In this document: positions 17,485 through 29,341 of the stretch, one piece after another
Layout of the letters: each line of letters opens with the position of its first letter
Numbering within the stretch: the first letter of the stretch is position 1
Source of the DNA: Stagnimonas aquatica
GTDB taxonomy: Bacteria > Pseudomonadota > Gammaproteobacteria > Nevskiales > Nevskiaceae
Direction of reading: 5' to 3'
Length of the DNA stretch: 64,000 bases
Assembly: GCF_003730135.1 (NCBI RefSeq)
Contig: NZ_RJVO01000003.1
Coordinates: forward strand, 372,001 to 436,000
Position numbers and translations under genes: made by a program
Notes under the pieces: generated by a model
Seen by the model: only the letters and a program-made list of their open reading frames with translations
The model's database searches: none
Told to the model about the DNA's origin: nothing

Positions 17485-19860
17485 ATGCAAGTCTCCGAAC
17501 GCTGGCTGCGCGAATGGGCGAATCCGCCTGTTACCGCCGCCGAACTCGCTCATAAGCTCAACCTCGCTGGCCTCGAATGCGAGGCGGCGCCCCTGCTCGC
17601 CGAGCGAGCCAGCGGCGTGGTGGTCGGGCGCATCCTCAGCGCCGAGCGGCATCCGCAGGCCGACCGTCTGCAGGTTTGCAGCGTCGATGTCGGTGATGGC
17701 CAGCCGCGCCAGATCGTCTGCGGCGCGCCCAACGCCCGCGCTGGCCTCTGCGTGCCCTGCGCGCTGCCGGGCGCAAAGCTGCCCGGTGGCATGGAGATCA
17801 AGGACGCCAAGCTGCGCGGCGTCGACTCCAGCGGCATGCTCTGCTCAGCCAAGGAGCTGGCGTTGTCGGACAAGTCCGAAGGCCTGCTGGAACTCGACGA
17901 CAGCGCGGTGCCGGGCACGCCCATCGAAACCTATCTGCAACTCGAGGACGGCCTGCTGACCCTGGAGCTGACCCCGAACCGTGGGGACTGCCTGTCGGTC
18001 GCGGGCTTGGCGCGTGAGGTGGCGGCCCTGTATGGCCTAGAAGCCTGCCGGCCGGCGGTGAGCGCGGCGACGCTCGACAGCGAACAGACGCTGGCGGTGG
18101 CGGTCGATAGCGCGGCTGATTGCACGGCCTACTCCGGCCGCGTCATCAGCGGCCTGAATCCGGCCGCGCGGACGCCGGACTGGATGCGCGAAAAGCTGCG
18201 CCGCTCCGGCATCCGCAGCATCCACCCGGTGGTGGACATCACCAATTACGTGCTGATCGAGCTGGGGCAGCCGCTGCATGCCTTCGATCTCGCCAAGCTG
18301 TCCGGCCCGATCCGGGTGCGGCGTGCGCGTGCCGGCGAGACCATCAAGCTGCTCAATGACGACACCGTCCAACTGCGTGACGAGCTGTTGATTACCAGCG
18401 GCGAGGTGCCGGTGGCACTGGCCGGCGTCATGGGCGGCGCCGAGTCCGGCGTGGGCGAGGGCACCACCGCGATCTTCTTCGAGTCCGCCGCCTTCACGCC
18501 GGCGGCGATTGCCGGCGTCGCCCGCCGCCACAAGCTCAGCTCCGACGCTGCCTATCGCTTTGAGCGCGGCGTCGACCCGGCCCTGCATCGCGAGGCGCTG
18601 GAACGCGCCACGGCGCTGACCCTGGTGATCTGCGGCGGGCAGGTTGGCCCGATCAGCTTCGCCGGCGCGGAGCGTCCGGCGGTGGCGGCGATCCGCCTGC
18701 GGCATGCGCGCCTGCTGGCGCTACTCGGTTGCGAGGTGCCTGCCTCCGAGGTGGAGACCCTGCTGCGCCGTCTTGGCATCGCGCTGACCGCTGCCGGCGA
18801 TGGCGAGTGGCTGTGCACGCCGCCCAGTTGGCGCTTCGATCTGGCCATCGAGCAGGACCTGATCGAGGAGGTGGCGCGCCTCCACGGCTACGAGAACATC
18901 CCGGTGCTGCCCTATGCCGCTGCTCTGTCGCCGGCCGTGCAGTCGGAAGCCCTGCGTCCCTCGGTCCGGATCAAGGACGCGCTGGTCGCCCGTGGCTGGC
19001 AGGAGGCGGTGACCTACAGCTTCGTCGACGCCAAGCTGCAGGCGCGGCTGACGCCGGAGTTCACCGGCATCCCGCTCGACAATCCGATCGCCGAGACCAT
19101 GGGCGTGATGCGGACCAGCCTCTGGAGCGGCCTGATTGGCGCCTGGCTGCACAATCACCAGCGCCAGAACAAGCGCGCCCGCTTCTTCGAGCTGGCTGCC
19201 ACCTTCGCCGAAAACACCGAAGGCATCGTCGAGACCCCCCGTCTGGCCGGTCTCGCGAGCGGCCCTTTGCTGGACGAGCAGTGGGGCGTCGGCAGCCGGC
19301 CGGTCGACTTCTACGACATCAAGGCCGATCTCGAAGCGGTCTGCGCCATCTTCGGCGGTGAGGCGGCGCGTTTCCGCTTCGAGGCCGGTCGCCATCCGGC
19401 CCTGCATCCCGGTCGTACCGCCCGCCTGCTGCGCGACGGCATCGAGGTCGGCGTCTACGGCGAGCTGCACCCGGTACTGGCCCGCGAGCTGGACCTGCCG
19501 GCGGCACCGCTGCTGTTCGAGCTGGACTGGGCGCAGCTGTCCCAGGCCTCGGTGCCGGCCGCCCGGCCGGTGTCGGAGTTCCCGGCCTCCCGTCGCGATC
19601 TCGCCGTAGTGGTCGACGAGGCGGTGCCGGCCCAGGCCCTGCTGGACCTCGTCCGCGCCACCGCCGGCCCCAGTCTCAGCAGCTTGCGCTTGTTCGACGT
19701 CTACCGTGGCCAGGGTTTGCGTGAAGGATCAAAGAGTGTCGCTTTGGGATTGATTTTCCAAGATTATTCCCGCACCCTAACCGTCGAGGATATCGATGCG
19801 GCCATCGCAAGGGTGACCTCGGCATTGGCCCGCGACCTCGGCGCCGTGTTGAGGGAATAA
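17485..19860 (+). CDS. pheT: Phenylalanine-tRNA ligase beta subunit
   Basis: A 791-residue beta subunit, the usual length. It contains an N-terminal OB-fold tRNA-binding domain (about 40-150), the B3/B4 editing region in the middle, a B5 domain, a synthetase-like core and a C-terminal ferredoxin-like anticodon-binding domain (SEFPASRRDLAVVVDE onward). Together with PheS it charges tRNA-Phe and edits Tyr-tRNA-Phe. It lies between pheS and ihfA in the conserved gammaproteobacterial order. The stop is 33 nt before the chosen ihfA start. Confidence 0.97.
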   Translation: MQVSERWLREWANPPVTAAELAHKLNLAGLECEAAPLLAERASGVVVGRILSAERHPQADRLQVCSVDVGDGQPRQIVCGAPNARAGLCVPCALPGAKLPGGMEIKDAKLRGVDSSGMLCSAKELALSDKSEGLLELDDSAVPGTPIETYLQLEDGLLTLELTPNRGDCLSVAGLAREVAALYGLEACRPAVSAATLDSEQTLAVAVDSAADCTAYSGRVISGLNPAARTPDWMREKLRRSGIRSIHPVVDITNYVLIELGQPLHAFDLAKLSGPIRVRRARAGETIKLLNDDTVQLRDELLITSGEVPVALAGVMGGAESGVGEGTTAIFFESAAFTPAAIAGVARRHKLSSDAAYRFERGVDPALHREALERATALTLVICGGQVGPISFAGAERPAVAAIRLRHARLLALLGCEVPASEVETLLRRLGIALTAAGDGEWLCTPPSWRFDLAIEQDLIEEVARLHGYENIPVLPYAAALSPAVQSEALRPSVRIKDALVARGWQEAVTYSFVDAKLQARLTPEFTGIPLDNPIAETMGVMRTSLWSGLIGAWLHNHQRQNKRARFFELAATFAENTEGIVETPRLAGLASGPLLDEQWGVGSRPVDFYDIKADLEAVCAIFGGEAARFRFEAGRHPALHPGRTARLLRDGIEVGVYGELHPVLARELDLPAAPLLFELDWAQLSQASVPAARPVSEFPASRRDLAVVVDEAVPAQALLDLVRATAGPSLSSLRLFDVYRGQGLREGSKSVALGLIFQDYSRTLTVEDIDAAIARVTSALARDLGAVLRE

Positions 19861-19893
19861 CGACATTTTTCGCAACTTTGGGAGCCGGTGGCG

Positions 19894-20190
19894 GTGACGT
19901 TGACGAAGGCGGAGCTGGCCGACGCTTTGTTCGAAGAGCTGGGCTTGAACAAGCGCGAAGCCAAGGAGTTCGTGGATCTCTTCTTTGAAGAGATGCGCAC
20001 GCGCCTGGAAGCCGGCGAAGAGGTCAAGCTTTCCGGCTTCGGCAATTTCGAGCTGCGCACCAAGAATCAGCGCCCTGGGCGCAATCCCAAGACCGGTCAG
20101 GAGATCCCCATTTCCGCCCGCCGGGTGGTTACTTTCCGTCCAGGTCAGAAGCTCCGCCTGAGGGTCAGCATCGATGAAAGCGAAGGCTGA
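19894..20190 (+). CDS. ihfA: Integration host factor alpha subunit
   Basis: A 98-residue DNA-bending protein of the HU/IHF family. [40 protein letters not shown], and PITARRVV-type [15 protein letters not shown] identify IHF-alpha, with the proline that intercalates DNA in [11 protein letters not shown]. Two GTG codons are possible. GTG 19894 is chosen because GGGAG ends 9 nt before it and the N-terminus then aligns with E. coli IhfA; GTG 19888 would leave only 3 nt. The gene overlaps the merR-like gene by 17 bp. Confidence 0.95.
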   Translation: MTLTKAELADALFEELGLNKREAKEFVDLFFEEMRTRLEAGEEVKLSGFGNFELRTKNQRPGRNPKTGQEIPISARRVVTFRPGQKLRLRVSIDESEG

Positions 20191-20605
20191 GCCGTTGCCG
20201 CTGTCCCCGGCGGAAATTCCCCGCAAGCGCTACTTCGCCATCGGCGAGGTCAGCGAGATCTGCGGCATCAAGCCGCACGTGCTGCGCTACTGGGAGCAGG
20301 AGTTCCCGCAGCTCAAGCCCATCAAGCGGCGCGGCAACCGTCGCTACTACCAGTTTGACGACGTCGAGATGGTGCGGCGCATCCGCAGTCTGCTCTACGA
20401 ACAGGGCTTCACCATCGGCGGCGCCCGCCAGCGCCTGCGCGAAGCGCGCGCCGAGCGCGTCGAGGTCGCCGCCGCGTCGGTCGCACCCTTGATGCCGGTT
20501 GCCGGTCCGGCCCGGCCATCACCCGCCGCTGCGGCCGCGCGTAAGGAAAAGCTGCACGACATTCGCACCGAACTGGAAGATTTGTTGAAGCGCTGGCCGG
20601 TCTAA
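20174..20605 (+). CDS. MerR-family transcriptional regulator
   Basis: A 143-residue protein. The N-terminal winged helix-turn-helix is [25 protein letters not shown] followed by RRGNRRYY and a MerR-type helix ending [10 protein letters not shown], read in segments at about residues 16-85. A proline/alanine-rich linker and a short helix follow. No cysteine metal-binding signature is present. This ihfA-linked MerR protein is widespread in gammaproteobacteria and lacks a known ligand. An AGGG lies 9 nt before ATG inside ihfA, consistent with coupled translation. Confidence 0.9.
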   Translation: MKAKAEPLPLSPAEIPRKRYFAIGEVSEICGIKPHVLRYWEQEFPQLKPIKRRGNRRYYQFDDVEMVRRIRSLLYEQGFTIGGARQRLREARAERVEVAAASVAPLMPVAGPARPSPAAAAARKEKLHDIRTELEDLLKRWPV

Positions 20606-20608
20606 AGC

Positions 20609-20638
20609 TTTCGGCTGAGCCGCTACTTCGGCTACACT
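20609..20638 (+). promoter_or_regulatory. Putative promoter of tRNA-Pro
   Basis: TTTCGG, an 18-nt spacer and TACACT end 12 nt before the tRNA. The -10 is good and the -35 poor. Co-transcription from the upstream operon is also possible because no terminator intervenes. Confidence 0.4.
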
Positions 20639-20650
20639 TATGGTCTGGTT

Positions 20651-20727
<77 letters not shown>

Positions 20728-20749
20728 ACTTCATTCCCCGCTTTGCAGC

Positions 20750-20779
20750 AAAGCCCGCTTCGGCGGGCTTTGTCGTTTT
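20750..20779 (+). terminator. Rho-independent terminator of tRNA-Pro
   Basis: AAAGCCCGC (20750-20758), a TTCG tetraloop and the complement (20763-20771) are followed by a T-rich tail. The rest of the gap to 20927 has no supported feature. Confidence 0.8.
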
Positions 20780-20927
20780 CGCCGTCCGTCGGGCTTTTGC
20801 TCGCGGCTGTTGGCGATCTTCTGCTCAAAGCGGTTCCCGCGCCGATAGTTCAGCCATCAGAGCTTCTTCCCGTGCAGGATGCCGGGGAAGACTTGCCAGG
20901 AGGCTGGGGTCAGCGCGGGAGGCAAGC

Positions 20928-21611
20928 ATGTCGAAGAATGGTCGGGAGCGGAGGCGCAAGGGGCTGATCGCGGCTTGTCGCCGTGGGGCCTACGGGCTGA
21001 TGCTCTGGCTCAGTGGTCAGCAGCTCGCGGCCGCCGGACAGGCGCAGGAGCTGTTCGGCAGCATTCCCTTGAACGTGAACCTGAGCATCGAGGCGCAAAA
21101 GGGGTATTCCGGCGACGTGCTTGGCGTTTACCGCATCGGGTTTTCCACCAATGACCCGCGTCTGAGTGGTGCCTTCAACCGCCTGGCGCGCCTGCTGCAA
21201 CTGCGCAATCACGAGGTGGTAGAGCAGGTCCGAGACATTCGCAACGGTATTGGTGTCGATTTCGACCTGCCGGACGCTGGCAAGCTGCACTTCATGCTGC
21301 ATCCGCGCGGCGACGAGCTGGATCGCGGTGCCCGCTGGATACTGGGGGAGGACCAAAGTCCGGAGCCCTCGGAGTTGTGGTCCCTGGGGGCGGCGGTGGA
21401 TCTGGTCAGCGTCGATCGCTTCGACGCCTCGTTTCAGATTCGCGACCGTGACCGCCGCCTGCAGGTCGCGCCACAACTCATCATCGACGCCGATCGCCTG
21501 CTCGGCCTGCGTGGCAAGGCGGTTATCACCATCCAGCAGGCTTGCTGGAAGAGCAGCACCGGCCAGCAGGATGAGCCGGTGCTACAGATGCGTCTGAAGT
21601 GGCGGTTCTGA
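20928..21611 (+). CDS. Exported protein of unknown function
   Basis: A 227-residue protein I do not recognise. The N-terminus is very basic (KNGRERRRK), followed by a hydrophobic stretch (about 22-35) and a possible signal-peptidase site near AGQA/QE, so export is likely. The mature part is rich in charged and strand-like segments, contains a candidate Cys near the C-terminus (QQACWKSS) and ends in MRLKWRF. The terminal aromatic residue is compatible with, but does not prove, an outer-membrane or beta-rich protein. A strong GGGAGG precedes ATG 20928 at good spacing; the upstream open frame overlaps tRNA-Pro and is not coding. The gene stands alone between a tRNA terminator and convergent queF. 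Confidence 0.7.
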   Translation: MSKNGRERRRKGLIAACRRGAYGLMLWLSGQQLAAAGQAQELFGSIPLNVNLSIEAQKGYSGDVLGVYRIGFSTNDPRLSGAFNRLARLLQLRNHEVVEQVRDIRNGIGVDFDLPDAGKLHFMLHPRGDELDRGARWILGEDQSPEPSELWSLGAAVDLVSVDRFDASFQIRDRDRRLQVAPQLIIDADRLLGLRGKAVITIQQACWKSSTGQQDEPVLQMRLKWRF

Positions 21612-21638
21612 GAGCCTTCAGCCTGGCCGCACGCGCGC

Positions 21639-22064
21639 TCAGTGGTTCTGGTAACCCTCCCACTTCGCCGGCGGCAGGCCGCTGGGGTCGGCGAAAGCGG
21701 GGGTGAAACCGGGCTGGCGGTGCTCGACGGTGACATGGGTGTAGATGCCGCCGCGCACGTACCAGTCGGCGGTCAGGCGCATGAACTTGGGCTGGGTGGC
21801 GGCCGCCAGATCGTCGAGGATCTGGTTGGTCACCGCCTCGTGGAACGCGCCTTCGTTGCGGTAGCTCCACATGTACAGCTTCAGTGACTTCAGCTCCACG
21901 CACAGCTCGCCCGGGATGTACTCCAGGTAGAAGGTCGCGAAGTCGGGTTGACCGGTCTTCGGGCACAGGCAGGTGAATTCCGGCATCCGCATGCGGATCA
22001 GGAAATCGCGCGCCGGATTCGGGTTGGGGAAGGTTTCTAGGGCCTTCGAGGGCTGGGTGGACAT
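21639..22064 (-). CDS. queF: NADPH-dependent 7-cyano-7-deazaguanine reductase (unimodular QueF)
   Basis: A 141-residue T-fold enzyme that reduces preQ0 to preQ1 in queuosine synthesis. The catalytic cysteine lies in [14 protein letters not shown]. The QueF-specific helix contains [13 protein letters not shown] and FHEA. It is the short single-domain type rather than the two-domain E. coli type. ATG 22064 gives the family N-terminus ([15 protein letters not shown]); the longer open frame upstream has no homology. No Shine-Dalgarno is evident. The gene is convergent with the unknown exported protein (27-bp gap) and divergent from smc. Confidence 0.94.
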   Translation of the reverse strand: MSTQPSKALETFPNPNPARDFLIRMRMPEFTCLCPKTGQPDFATFYLEYIPGELCVELKSLKLYMWSYRNEGAFHEAVTNQILDDLAAATQPKFMRLTADWYVRGGIYTHVTVEHRQPGFTPAFADPSGLPPAKWEGYQNH

Positions 22065-22133
22065 GGCGGAGGACTGCCTGCAAGGTTGGAAAATCGGGTG
22101 CGACCGGGACGGCGAGGCCGCAAGAGGGCGTGA

Positions 22134-22162
22134 ATTATTGATGCGCTCCGGCAAACTTGAAA
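22134..22162 (-). promoter_or_regulatory. Putative queF promoter
   Basis: On the minus strand TTTCAA, a 17-nt spacer and AATAAT lie about 70 nt before the queF ATG. Both hexamers are approximate. No preQ1-riboswitch-like fold is evident between it and the start. Confidence 0.3.
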
Positions 22163-22190
22163 GCATCGCCAGCTTCGGCGCTATGGGCGG

Positions 22191-22220
22191 TTCGAGTGCG
22201 GCGGCCCGAATTAGTACACT
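22191..22220 (+). promoter_or_regulatory. Putative smc promoter
   Basis: TTCGAG, an 18-nt spacer and TACACT lie 55 nt before the smc ATG. The -10 is good and the -35 weak. The 211-bp divergent queF/smc spacer otherwise holds nothing I can identify. Confidence 0.35.
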
Positions 22221-22275
22221 AGGCGTCCGCCCGTCCATCTAGACCGCGACCACGCGGCTCCAAGCCAAACCGTCA

Positions 22276-25200
22276 ATGCGTCTTACCGCCATCAAGCTCG
22301 CGGGCTTCAAGTCTTTTGTCGATCCGACCTCGCTGCCGCTGCCGTCCAACCTGACCGGCGTGGTCGGCCCCAATGGCTGCGGCAAGTCCAACCTCATTGA
22401 CGCGGTGCGCTGGGTGCTGGGCGAGACCAGCATCAAGAACCTGCGCGGCGCCGACTCCGAGGACGTGATCTTCAACGGCTCGAAGTCGCGCAAGCCGGTC
22501 GGCCGTGCCTCGGTGGAGCTGGTGTTCGACAACTCCGACCAGCAGATCGTCGGCCCCTACGCCGCCTACACCGACATCTCGGTGAAGCGCGAGCTGACCC
22601 GCGACGGCAACTCGCAGTACTACCTGAACGGCAAGAAGTGCCTGAAGCGCGACGTCACCGATCTTTTCCTCGGCACCGGTCTGGGCGGCAAGAACCAGTA
22701 CGCGATCATCGAGCAGGGCATGGTCAGCCGTATGGTCGAGGCCAAACCCGACGAGTTGCGCCAGTGGCTTGAAGAAGCGGCCGGCATCAGCAAGTACAAG
22801 GAGCGCCGGCGCGAAACCGAGTCGCGAATCAAGCAGACGCGGGAAAACCTTTCCCGCCTCAATGACTTGCGCAGCGAACTTGGTACGCGACTGGAGGTTT
22901 TGGCCAAGCAGGCCTCCAACGCTGAGAAGTTCAAGGAATTCAAGGCTCAGGAGCGACAACTTCGCGCTGAGATTCTGGTGCTGCGCCTGGTCGCCCTGGA
23001 GCAGCAGCGCAGCGCCACCCTGGCCCAGATCGCGGCCCAGGAGCAGGCCTTCGAGGCCGCCAAACGGGCGGTGATCGAGAGCTATGCCGGCCGCCAGCAG
23101 GCCGAGGCGGCGTTCAAGGCCGAGCAGGACTTGCTCAATGGCGAGCAGGCCCAGGTCTACGAGGCCGAAGCCGCCCTGGCCCGCCACGAGCAGGCGCTCA
23201 AGCACGCTCGCGAGCTGCAAAGCCTGAAGGCGCGCGAACTGGAACAGCTCAGCCGCCAGCTTCTGGAATTGCAGCAGCGCGAGCAGCGCGAGCAGCAGCG
23301 GCTGCTGTCGCTCAACGCCGATGTCGCCGCGCTGGAGCAGCAGGCGCAGGACGCCGAGACCGCCGAGGGCGAGGCCCTGGCGGCGGTCAGCAAGGCCGAG
23401 GCCGAGTCCCAGGCCGAGCAGCAGAAGTGGAACGAACACCTGGCGCGCGCCGAAGCGCCGCTGACCCAGGTCGAGGCCGAGCGCGTGCGCGTGCAACAGC
23501 TCGACCGCGCCCGGCTGATGCTGGACGAGCGGGTCAAGCGCCTCGCCGGCGAGCAGGCGACGCTGGACGCGGCACCGATCCAGGCCAGCCTGAGCGATTG
23601 CGATGCCGAGCTGGCTAGCCTGCAAACCGAGCTGGCCGAGGCCAGTGCCCGCTTGCAGCAGGTCGATCAGGAGCTGGCCAGTCAGCGCGACATCCGCGCC
23701 AATCTGGAAAAGAACCTGCACGAAGACCGCCAGACCCTGCAGTCGGCGCGCGGCCGTCTGGCCTCGCTGGAAACCCTGCAACAGGCCGCGCTGCGCCAGG
23801 ACGATGCCGAGCTGAACCAGTGGCTGCGGGCGCAGAACCTCACGGAGGCGCCGCGCCTGGCCTCGCAGTTGAGCGTTGAAGGTGGCTGGGAGGCGGCGGT
23901 GGAGCATGTGCTCGGCGGCCTCTTGCAGGCGCCGCTGACGCCCACCTACGCCGATGCCGCCAGTGCGCCCAAGGCCGGCATCGCCCTGCTCGACGCTACC
24001 CCCGGCGTGCCGCCTGGCGATGCCGACCGCCTCTCGCACCATGTGCGCGGGCCGGCAGCAGTGCTGGAATTTCTGCACGGCGTGTTCGTCGCGCCGAATA
24101 CCGAAGCGGCGCGCGGTCGCGCCGAAACCCTGCTCGCCGGCGAGTCGGTGGTAACCCCGGACGGCGTCTGGCGCGGCCGTGGCTGGGTGCGCCACCCCAA
24201 GACCGGCGACGCCCAGAGCGGCGTGCTGGCGCGCGCCCAGTTGCTCAAGCAGCTCAAGTCACAGGTGGACGCCCTGGCGGCAAAGGTCGCCGAGCAGGAG
24301 CAGAGCCTGGGCGGCCTGCGCAATCAGGCGCAGAGCCTCGAAGCCGAGCGCCGCGAACAGGCCGCGCGGGTCGAGCAGCGCCGGCAGCGGCAGTCGCAGC
24401 GCCAGGCCTTCCGGCAGGCGCAGGCGGTGCGCCTGGAGCAGGTGCTCAACCGGCTCAACCAGTTGAGTCAGGAATTGCAGACGCTGCACGCCCAGCAGGA
24501 GCAGCAGAGCCAGGAGCTGGCCGCCTCCCGCGAGCAGTTGGTGCAGTTGGAGGCCACCGCCGCCCGCCTGCGTCAGGAGCGCGTCGAGCTGCAGCAGTCG
24601 CAGGCGCGCGCCCGCGATCAGGTCAACCGCGTGCGTGCCCTGCTCAACCAGGCGGCGCAGGCGCGCAACGCCGTGCAACTGCGCCTAGCCGGGCAGAAGA
24701 GCGCGGTCACCGCGCTGCAACAGGCCTTGCAGGATCTCGCCGCGCGGGTCACCGCGCAGGCCGAGGCCAAGGCCGAGTACGAGGCCCAGGCCGGCGAGCT
24801 GGATGCGCCGGTCACCGAAACCGCTGGCGAAGTCGAAGCTGCCCGCGAGCTGGTCGCCGCCAAGCGCGAGCAACTGCGCGGCGCCCGTGAGCGCCTGAGC
24901 GCTGCCGAGCGGGCGCTGAGCCAGGCGCAGGAAGCTGCGCGCACGGCCGAGTTTGGCCAGGACGCCGCTCGCGACGCGCTACAGCAGTCGCGCCTGGAAG
25001 CCGAGGGCGACAAGGCCCGCGAGGCCTCGCTGCTGGAGCAGGTGGCCGAGACCGGCTTCGAGCTGGAACCGCTGCGTGCCGGCCTGCCGGCCGACGCCGC
25101 CGCCGAACCCTGGGAGGAAAAGCTGGCCTCGATGCTGCGCCGCATCGAGCGTCTGGGCGCGATCAATCTGGCCGCGATCCAGGAGCTGGAGGAGGCGCAG

Positions 25201-25791
25201 ACCCGCGCCACCTACCTCGACGAGCAGAACCAGGATCTCACCGGCGCGCTGGACACGCTGGAAGAGGCGATGCGCAAGATCGACGCCGAGACCCGTGATC
25301 TCTTCAAGCAGACCTTCGACACCGTCAACACTGTGTTCATGGACCGCTTCCCCAAGCTCTTCGGCGGCGGCGAGGCCTATCTGGAGCTGACTGGCGACAA
25401 CCTGCTCGACACCGGTGTGCGGGTGATGGCGCGGCCGCCGGGCAAGCGCAATTCCACGATCCAGCTGCTCTCGGGCGGTGAAAAGGCGATGACGGCGGTG
25501 GCGCTGCTGCTGGCGCTGTTCCAGCTCAATCCAGCACCGTTCTGCCTGATGGACGAGGTCGATGCGCCGCTGGATGACGCCAACGTCGGCCGGTTTTGCG
25601 AGATCGTCCGGGAAATGTCGCAAGGCGTTCAATTCATTATCATTACGCACAACAAGATCACCATGGAGCTGGCCAACCAGTTGCACGGCGTCACCATGCA
25701 GGAGCCGGGCGTCTCGCGCCTAGTGAGTGTGGACGTGGCGCAGGCAGTGGAATTGACCGGTTCGGAGTTGCCACAAGAGAACGCACGATGA
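22276..25791 (+). CDS. smc: Chromosome segregation ATPase SMC
   Basis: A 1171-residue SMC protein. The N-terminal ATPase half has Walker A GPNGCGKSN at 31-39; two long glutamine/alanine/glutamate-rich coiled-coil arms flank a hinge at about 515-620. The C-terminal half has the signature LLSGGEKAM and Walker B FCLMDEVDAPLDD. It organises and compacts the chromosome as a ring with ScpA and ScpB, whose genes lie 6.5 kb downstream in this window. This indicates the Smc-ScpAB system rather than MukBEF. No clear Shine-Dalgarno precedes ATG 22276. The stop overlaps the zipA start (ATGA). Confidence 0.97.
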   Translation: MRLTAIKLAGFKSFVDPTSLPLPSNLTGVVGPNGCGKSNLIDAVRWVLGETSIKNLRGADSEDVIFNGSKSRKPVGRASVELVFDNSDQQIVGPYAAYTDISVKRELTRDGNSQYYLNGKKCLKRDVTDLFLGTGLGGKNQYAIIEQGMVSRMVEAKPDELRQWLEEAAGISKYKERRRETESRIKQTRENLSRLNDLRSELGTRLEVLAKQASNAEKFKEFKAQERQLRAEILVLRLVALEQQRSATLAQIAAQEQAFEAAKRAVIESYAGRQQAEAAFKAEQDLLNGEQAQVYEAEAALARHEQALKHARELQSLKARELEQLSRQLLELQQREQREQQRLLSLNADVAALEQQAQDAETAEGEALAAVSKAEAESQAEQQKWNEHLARAEAPLTQVEAERVRVQQLDRARLMLDERVKRLAGEQATLDAAPIQASLSDCDAELASLQTELAEASARLQQVDQELASQRDIRANLEKNLHEDRQTLQSARGRLASLETLQQAALRQDDAELNQWLRAQNLTEAPRLASQLSVEGGWEAAVEHVLGGLLQAPLTPTYADAASAPKAGIALLDATPGVPPGDADRLSHHVRGPAAVLEFLHGVFVAPNTEAARGRAETLLAGESVVTPDGVWRGRGWVRHPKTGDAQSGVLARAQLLKQLKSQVDALAAKVAEQEQSLGGLRNQAQSLEAERREQAARVEQRRQRQSQRQAFRQAQAVRLEQVLNRLNQLSQELQTLHAQQEQQSQELAASREQLVQLEATAARLRQERVELQQSQARARDQVNRVRALLNQAAQARNAVQLRLAGQKSAVTALQQALQDLAARVTAQAEAKAEYEAQAGELDAPVTETAGEVEAARELVAAKREQLRGARERLSAAERALSQAQEAARTAEFGQDAARDALQQSRLEAEGDKAREASLLEQVAETGFELEPLRAGLPADAAAEPWEEKLASMLRRIERLGAINLAAIQELEEAQTRATYLDEQNQDLTGALDTLEEAMRKIDAETRDLFKQTFDTVNTVFMDRFPKLFGGGEAYLELTGDNLLDTGVRVMARPPGKRNSTIQLLSGGEKAMTAVALLLALFQLNPAPFCLMDEVDAPLDDANVGRFCEIVREMSQGVQFIIITHNKITMELANQLHGVTMQEPGVSRLVSVDVAQAVELTGSELPQENAR

Positions 25792-26477
25792 CGCCACTGC
25801 AGTGGGCGCTGTTGGTTGTGGGGGTAGGGGCCGCAGTCGCGGTCTGGTGGGCGTCGCGTCGGCGCGGCAACGGTCTGCGCGACTGGCAACCCGGTGGCGG
25901 CGGTGAGCCTACGCTGGGCCTGCCTCGGCGTGCCGCCGAGGCCCAGCTCGACATGTTCAACAGCACCGGCCAGTTCGACGAGTTTGGTGTCGGCAAGCCG
26001 CGCAAGGTCGCGCCGCGCCTGGATGGTGCGCCCACCGCTTCCGAGGCCGCGACCCGTCCGCCGGTACAGCAAAAGATTGTCGCCCTGCTGATCGCCGAGC
26101 GCGACGGCACCCACATCAACGGCCCGAAGATTCATGCCGCGCTCAAGGCGCAGGGTCTGGCGTTTGGCGACAAGCAGATCTATCACCGCCTGGCGGGCGG
26201 CGAGCCGGTGTTCAGCGTCGCCAGCCTGCTCAAGCCCGGCTATCTCGACCCCGCCGAGGCGACCGGCTTCAGCACCCCGGGCCTGTCGATGTTCCTGGTG
26301 CTGCCGGGGCCGCTGCCGCCGGTCACCGCCTTTCGCGAGATGTTGCAGACCGCCCATGCCCTGGCCCAGGCGCTCAACGCCGAGGTCTACGACATGCGCC
26401 GCAAGCCGCTGACGCCGGAGGCGCTGCTGAAGCTCGAACACGATGTCGAGCACTGGGCGCGGCAACACCCCACCGCC

Positions 26478-26480
<3 letters not shown>
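25788..26480 (+). CDS. zipA: Cell division protein ZipA
   Basis: A 230-residue bitopic membrane protein that tethers FtsZ to the inner membrane. It has an N-terminal membrane segment (about 4-22, WALLVVGVGAAVAVWW), a short basic/linker region and a C-terminal FtsZ-binding domain from about 95 (VALLIAERDGTHINGPKI; FSVASLLKPGYLDP; GLSMFLVLPGP). The linker is short relative to E. coli ZipA. It is translationally coupled to smc and followed by ligA in the conserved smc-zipA-ligA order. Its stop codon lies at the edge of an inverted-repeat element. Confidence 0.94.
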
Positions 26481-28759
<2,279 letters not shown>

Positions 28760-28775
28760 AGCGCCTTGCGCGGGA

Positions 28776-29042
28776 TCAGGCTGGCGGTCGCGCCTCGATC
28801 GCCAGCGCGTGGATGTCGGTCTGCATCAGCTCGCCCAGCGCGGCGTAGACCGCGCGATGGCGCGCCAAGAGCGGCTGGCCGCTGAAGGTCGCCGAAACCA
28901 GCCTCACCCGGAAATGCCCGCGACCGCTGGCGGCACCGGCATGGCCGAGGTGTTGCGCGCTGTCGTCCTGCACCTCAATGTCGGCGTCGGGAAAAGCCAC
29001 TCGCAAAGCCGACTCGATGCGCGCGACGCGGCCGGCGCTCAT
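28776..29042 (-). CDS. BolA/IbaG-family protein
   Basis: An 88-residue BolA-fold protein. The core contains IEVQDDSAQHLGHAG, FRVRLVSATFSGQPLLARHRAVY and a conserved histidine region (DIHALAIEA). Family members bind [2Fe-2S] clusters with monothiol glutaredoxins and affect cell shape and stress response. Its start overlaps the yciI stop (ATGA). Last gene of the yciB-yciI-bolA leftward unit. Confidence 0.9.
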   Translation of the reverse strand: MSAGRVARIESALRVAFPDADIEVQDDSAQHLGHAGAASGRGHFRVRLVSATFSGQPLLARHRAVYAALGELMQTDIHALAIEARPPA

Positions 29043-29341
29043 TCTGGGAAGGTCTTGACGAAGGGCTGCACCAGCACCTGCTCGTACACGCCCTGCAACA
29101 GGTAGGGATCGGCCGCCGCCCAGGCCTCGGCTTCGGCCAGGCTGGCGAACTCGGCGACGATCAGGCTGCCGTGGAAGCCGGCCTCGTTCGGGGCATCGGA
29201 ATCGACCTTTGGTCTGGGGCCCGCCAACACCAGCCGACCCTGCGCTTGCAGTGCGCGCAGGCGCTCAACGTGCGCAGGGCGCGCCAGCTTGCGCTTGGGC
29301 AGCGCGTCGGGGCCGTCCTGGCCGAGGATCATGTAGAGCAT
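29039..29341 (-). CDS. yciI: YciI-family protein
   Basis: A 100-residue dimeric ferredoxin-like (YCII) protein: MLYMILGQDGPDALPKRKLARP, read in two parts, and the C-terminal EAEAWAAADPYLLQGVYEQV region match YciI. No firm enzymatic role is known in most bacteria. ATG 29341 is chosen over GTG 29344 because it aligns with E. coli YciI and overlaps the yciB stop by one base (TGATG), implying translational coupling in both directions of this short operon. Confidence 0.9.
   Translation of the reverse strand: MLYMILGQDGPDALPKRKLARPAHVERLRALQAQGRLVLAGPRPKVDSDAPNEAGFHGSLIVAEFASLAEAEAWAAADPYLLQGVYEQVLVQPFVKTFPE

Noticed and set aside
22065-22275. preQ1 riboswitch upstream of queF
   Set aside because: No compact hairpin plus A-rich tail that could form the preQ1 pseudoknot near the start codon is evident.
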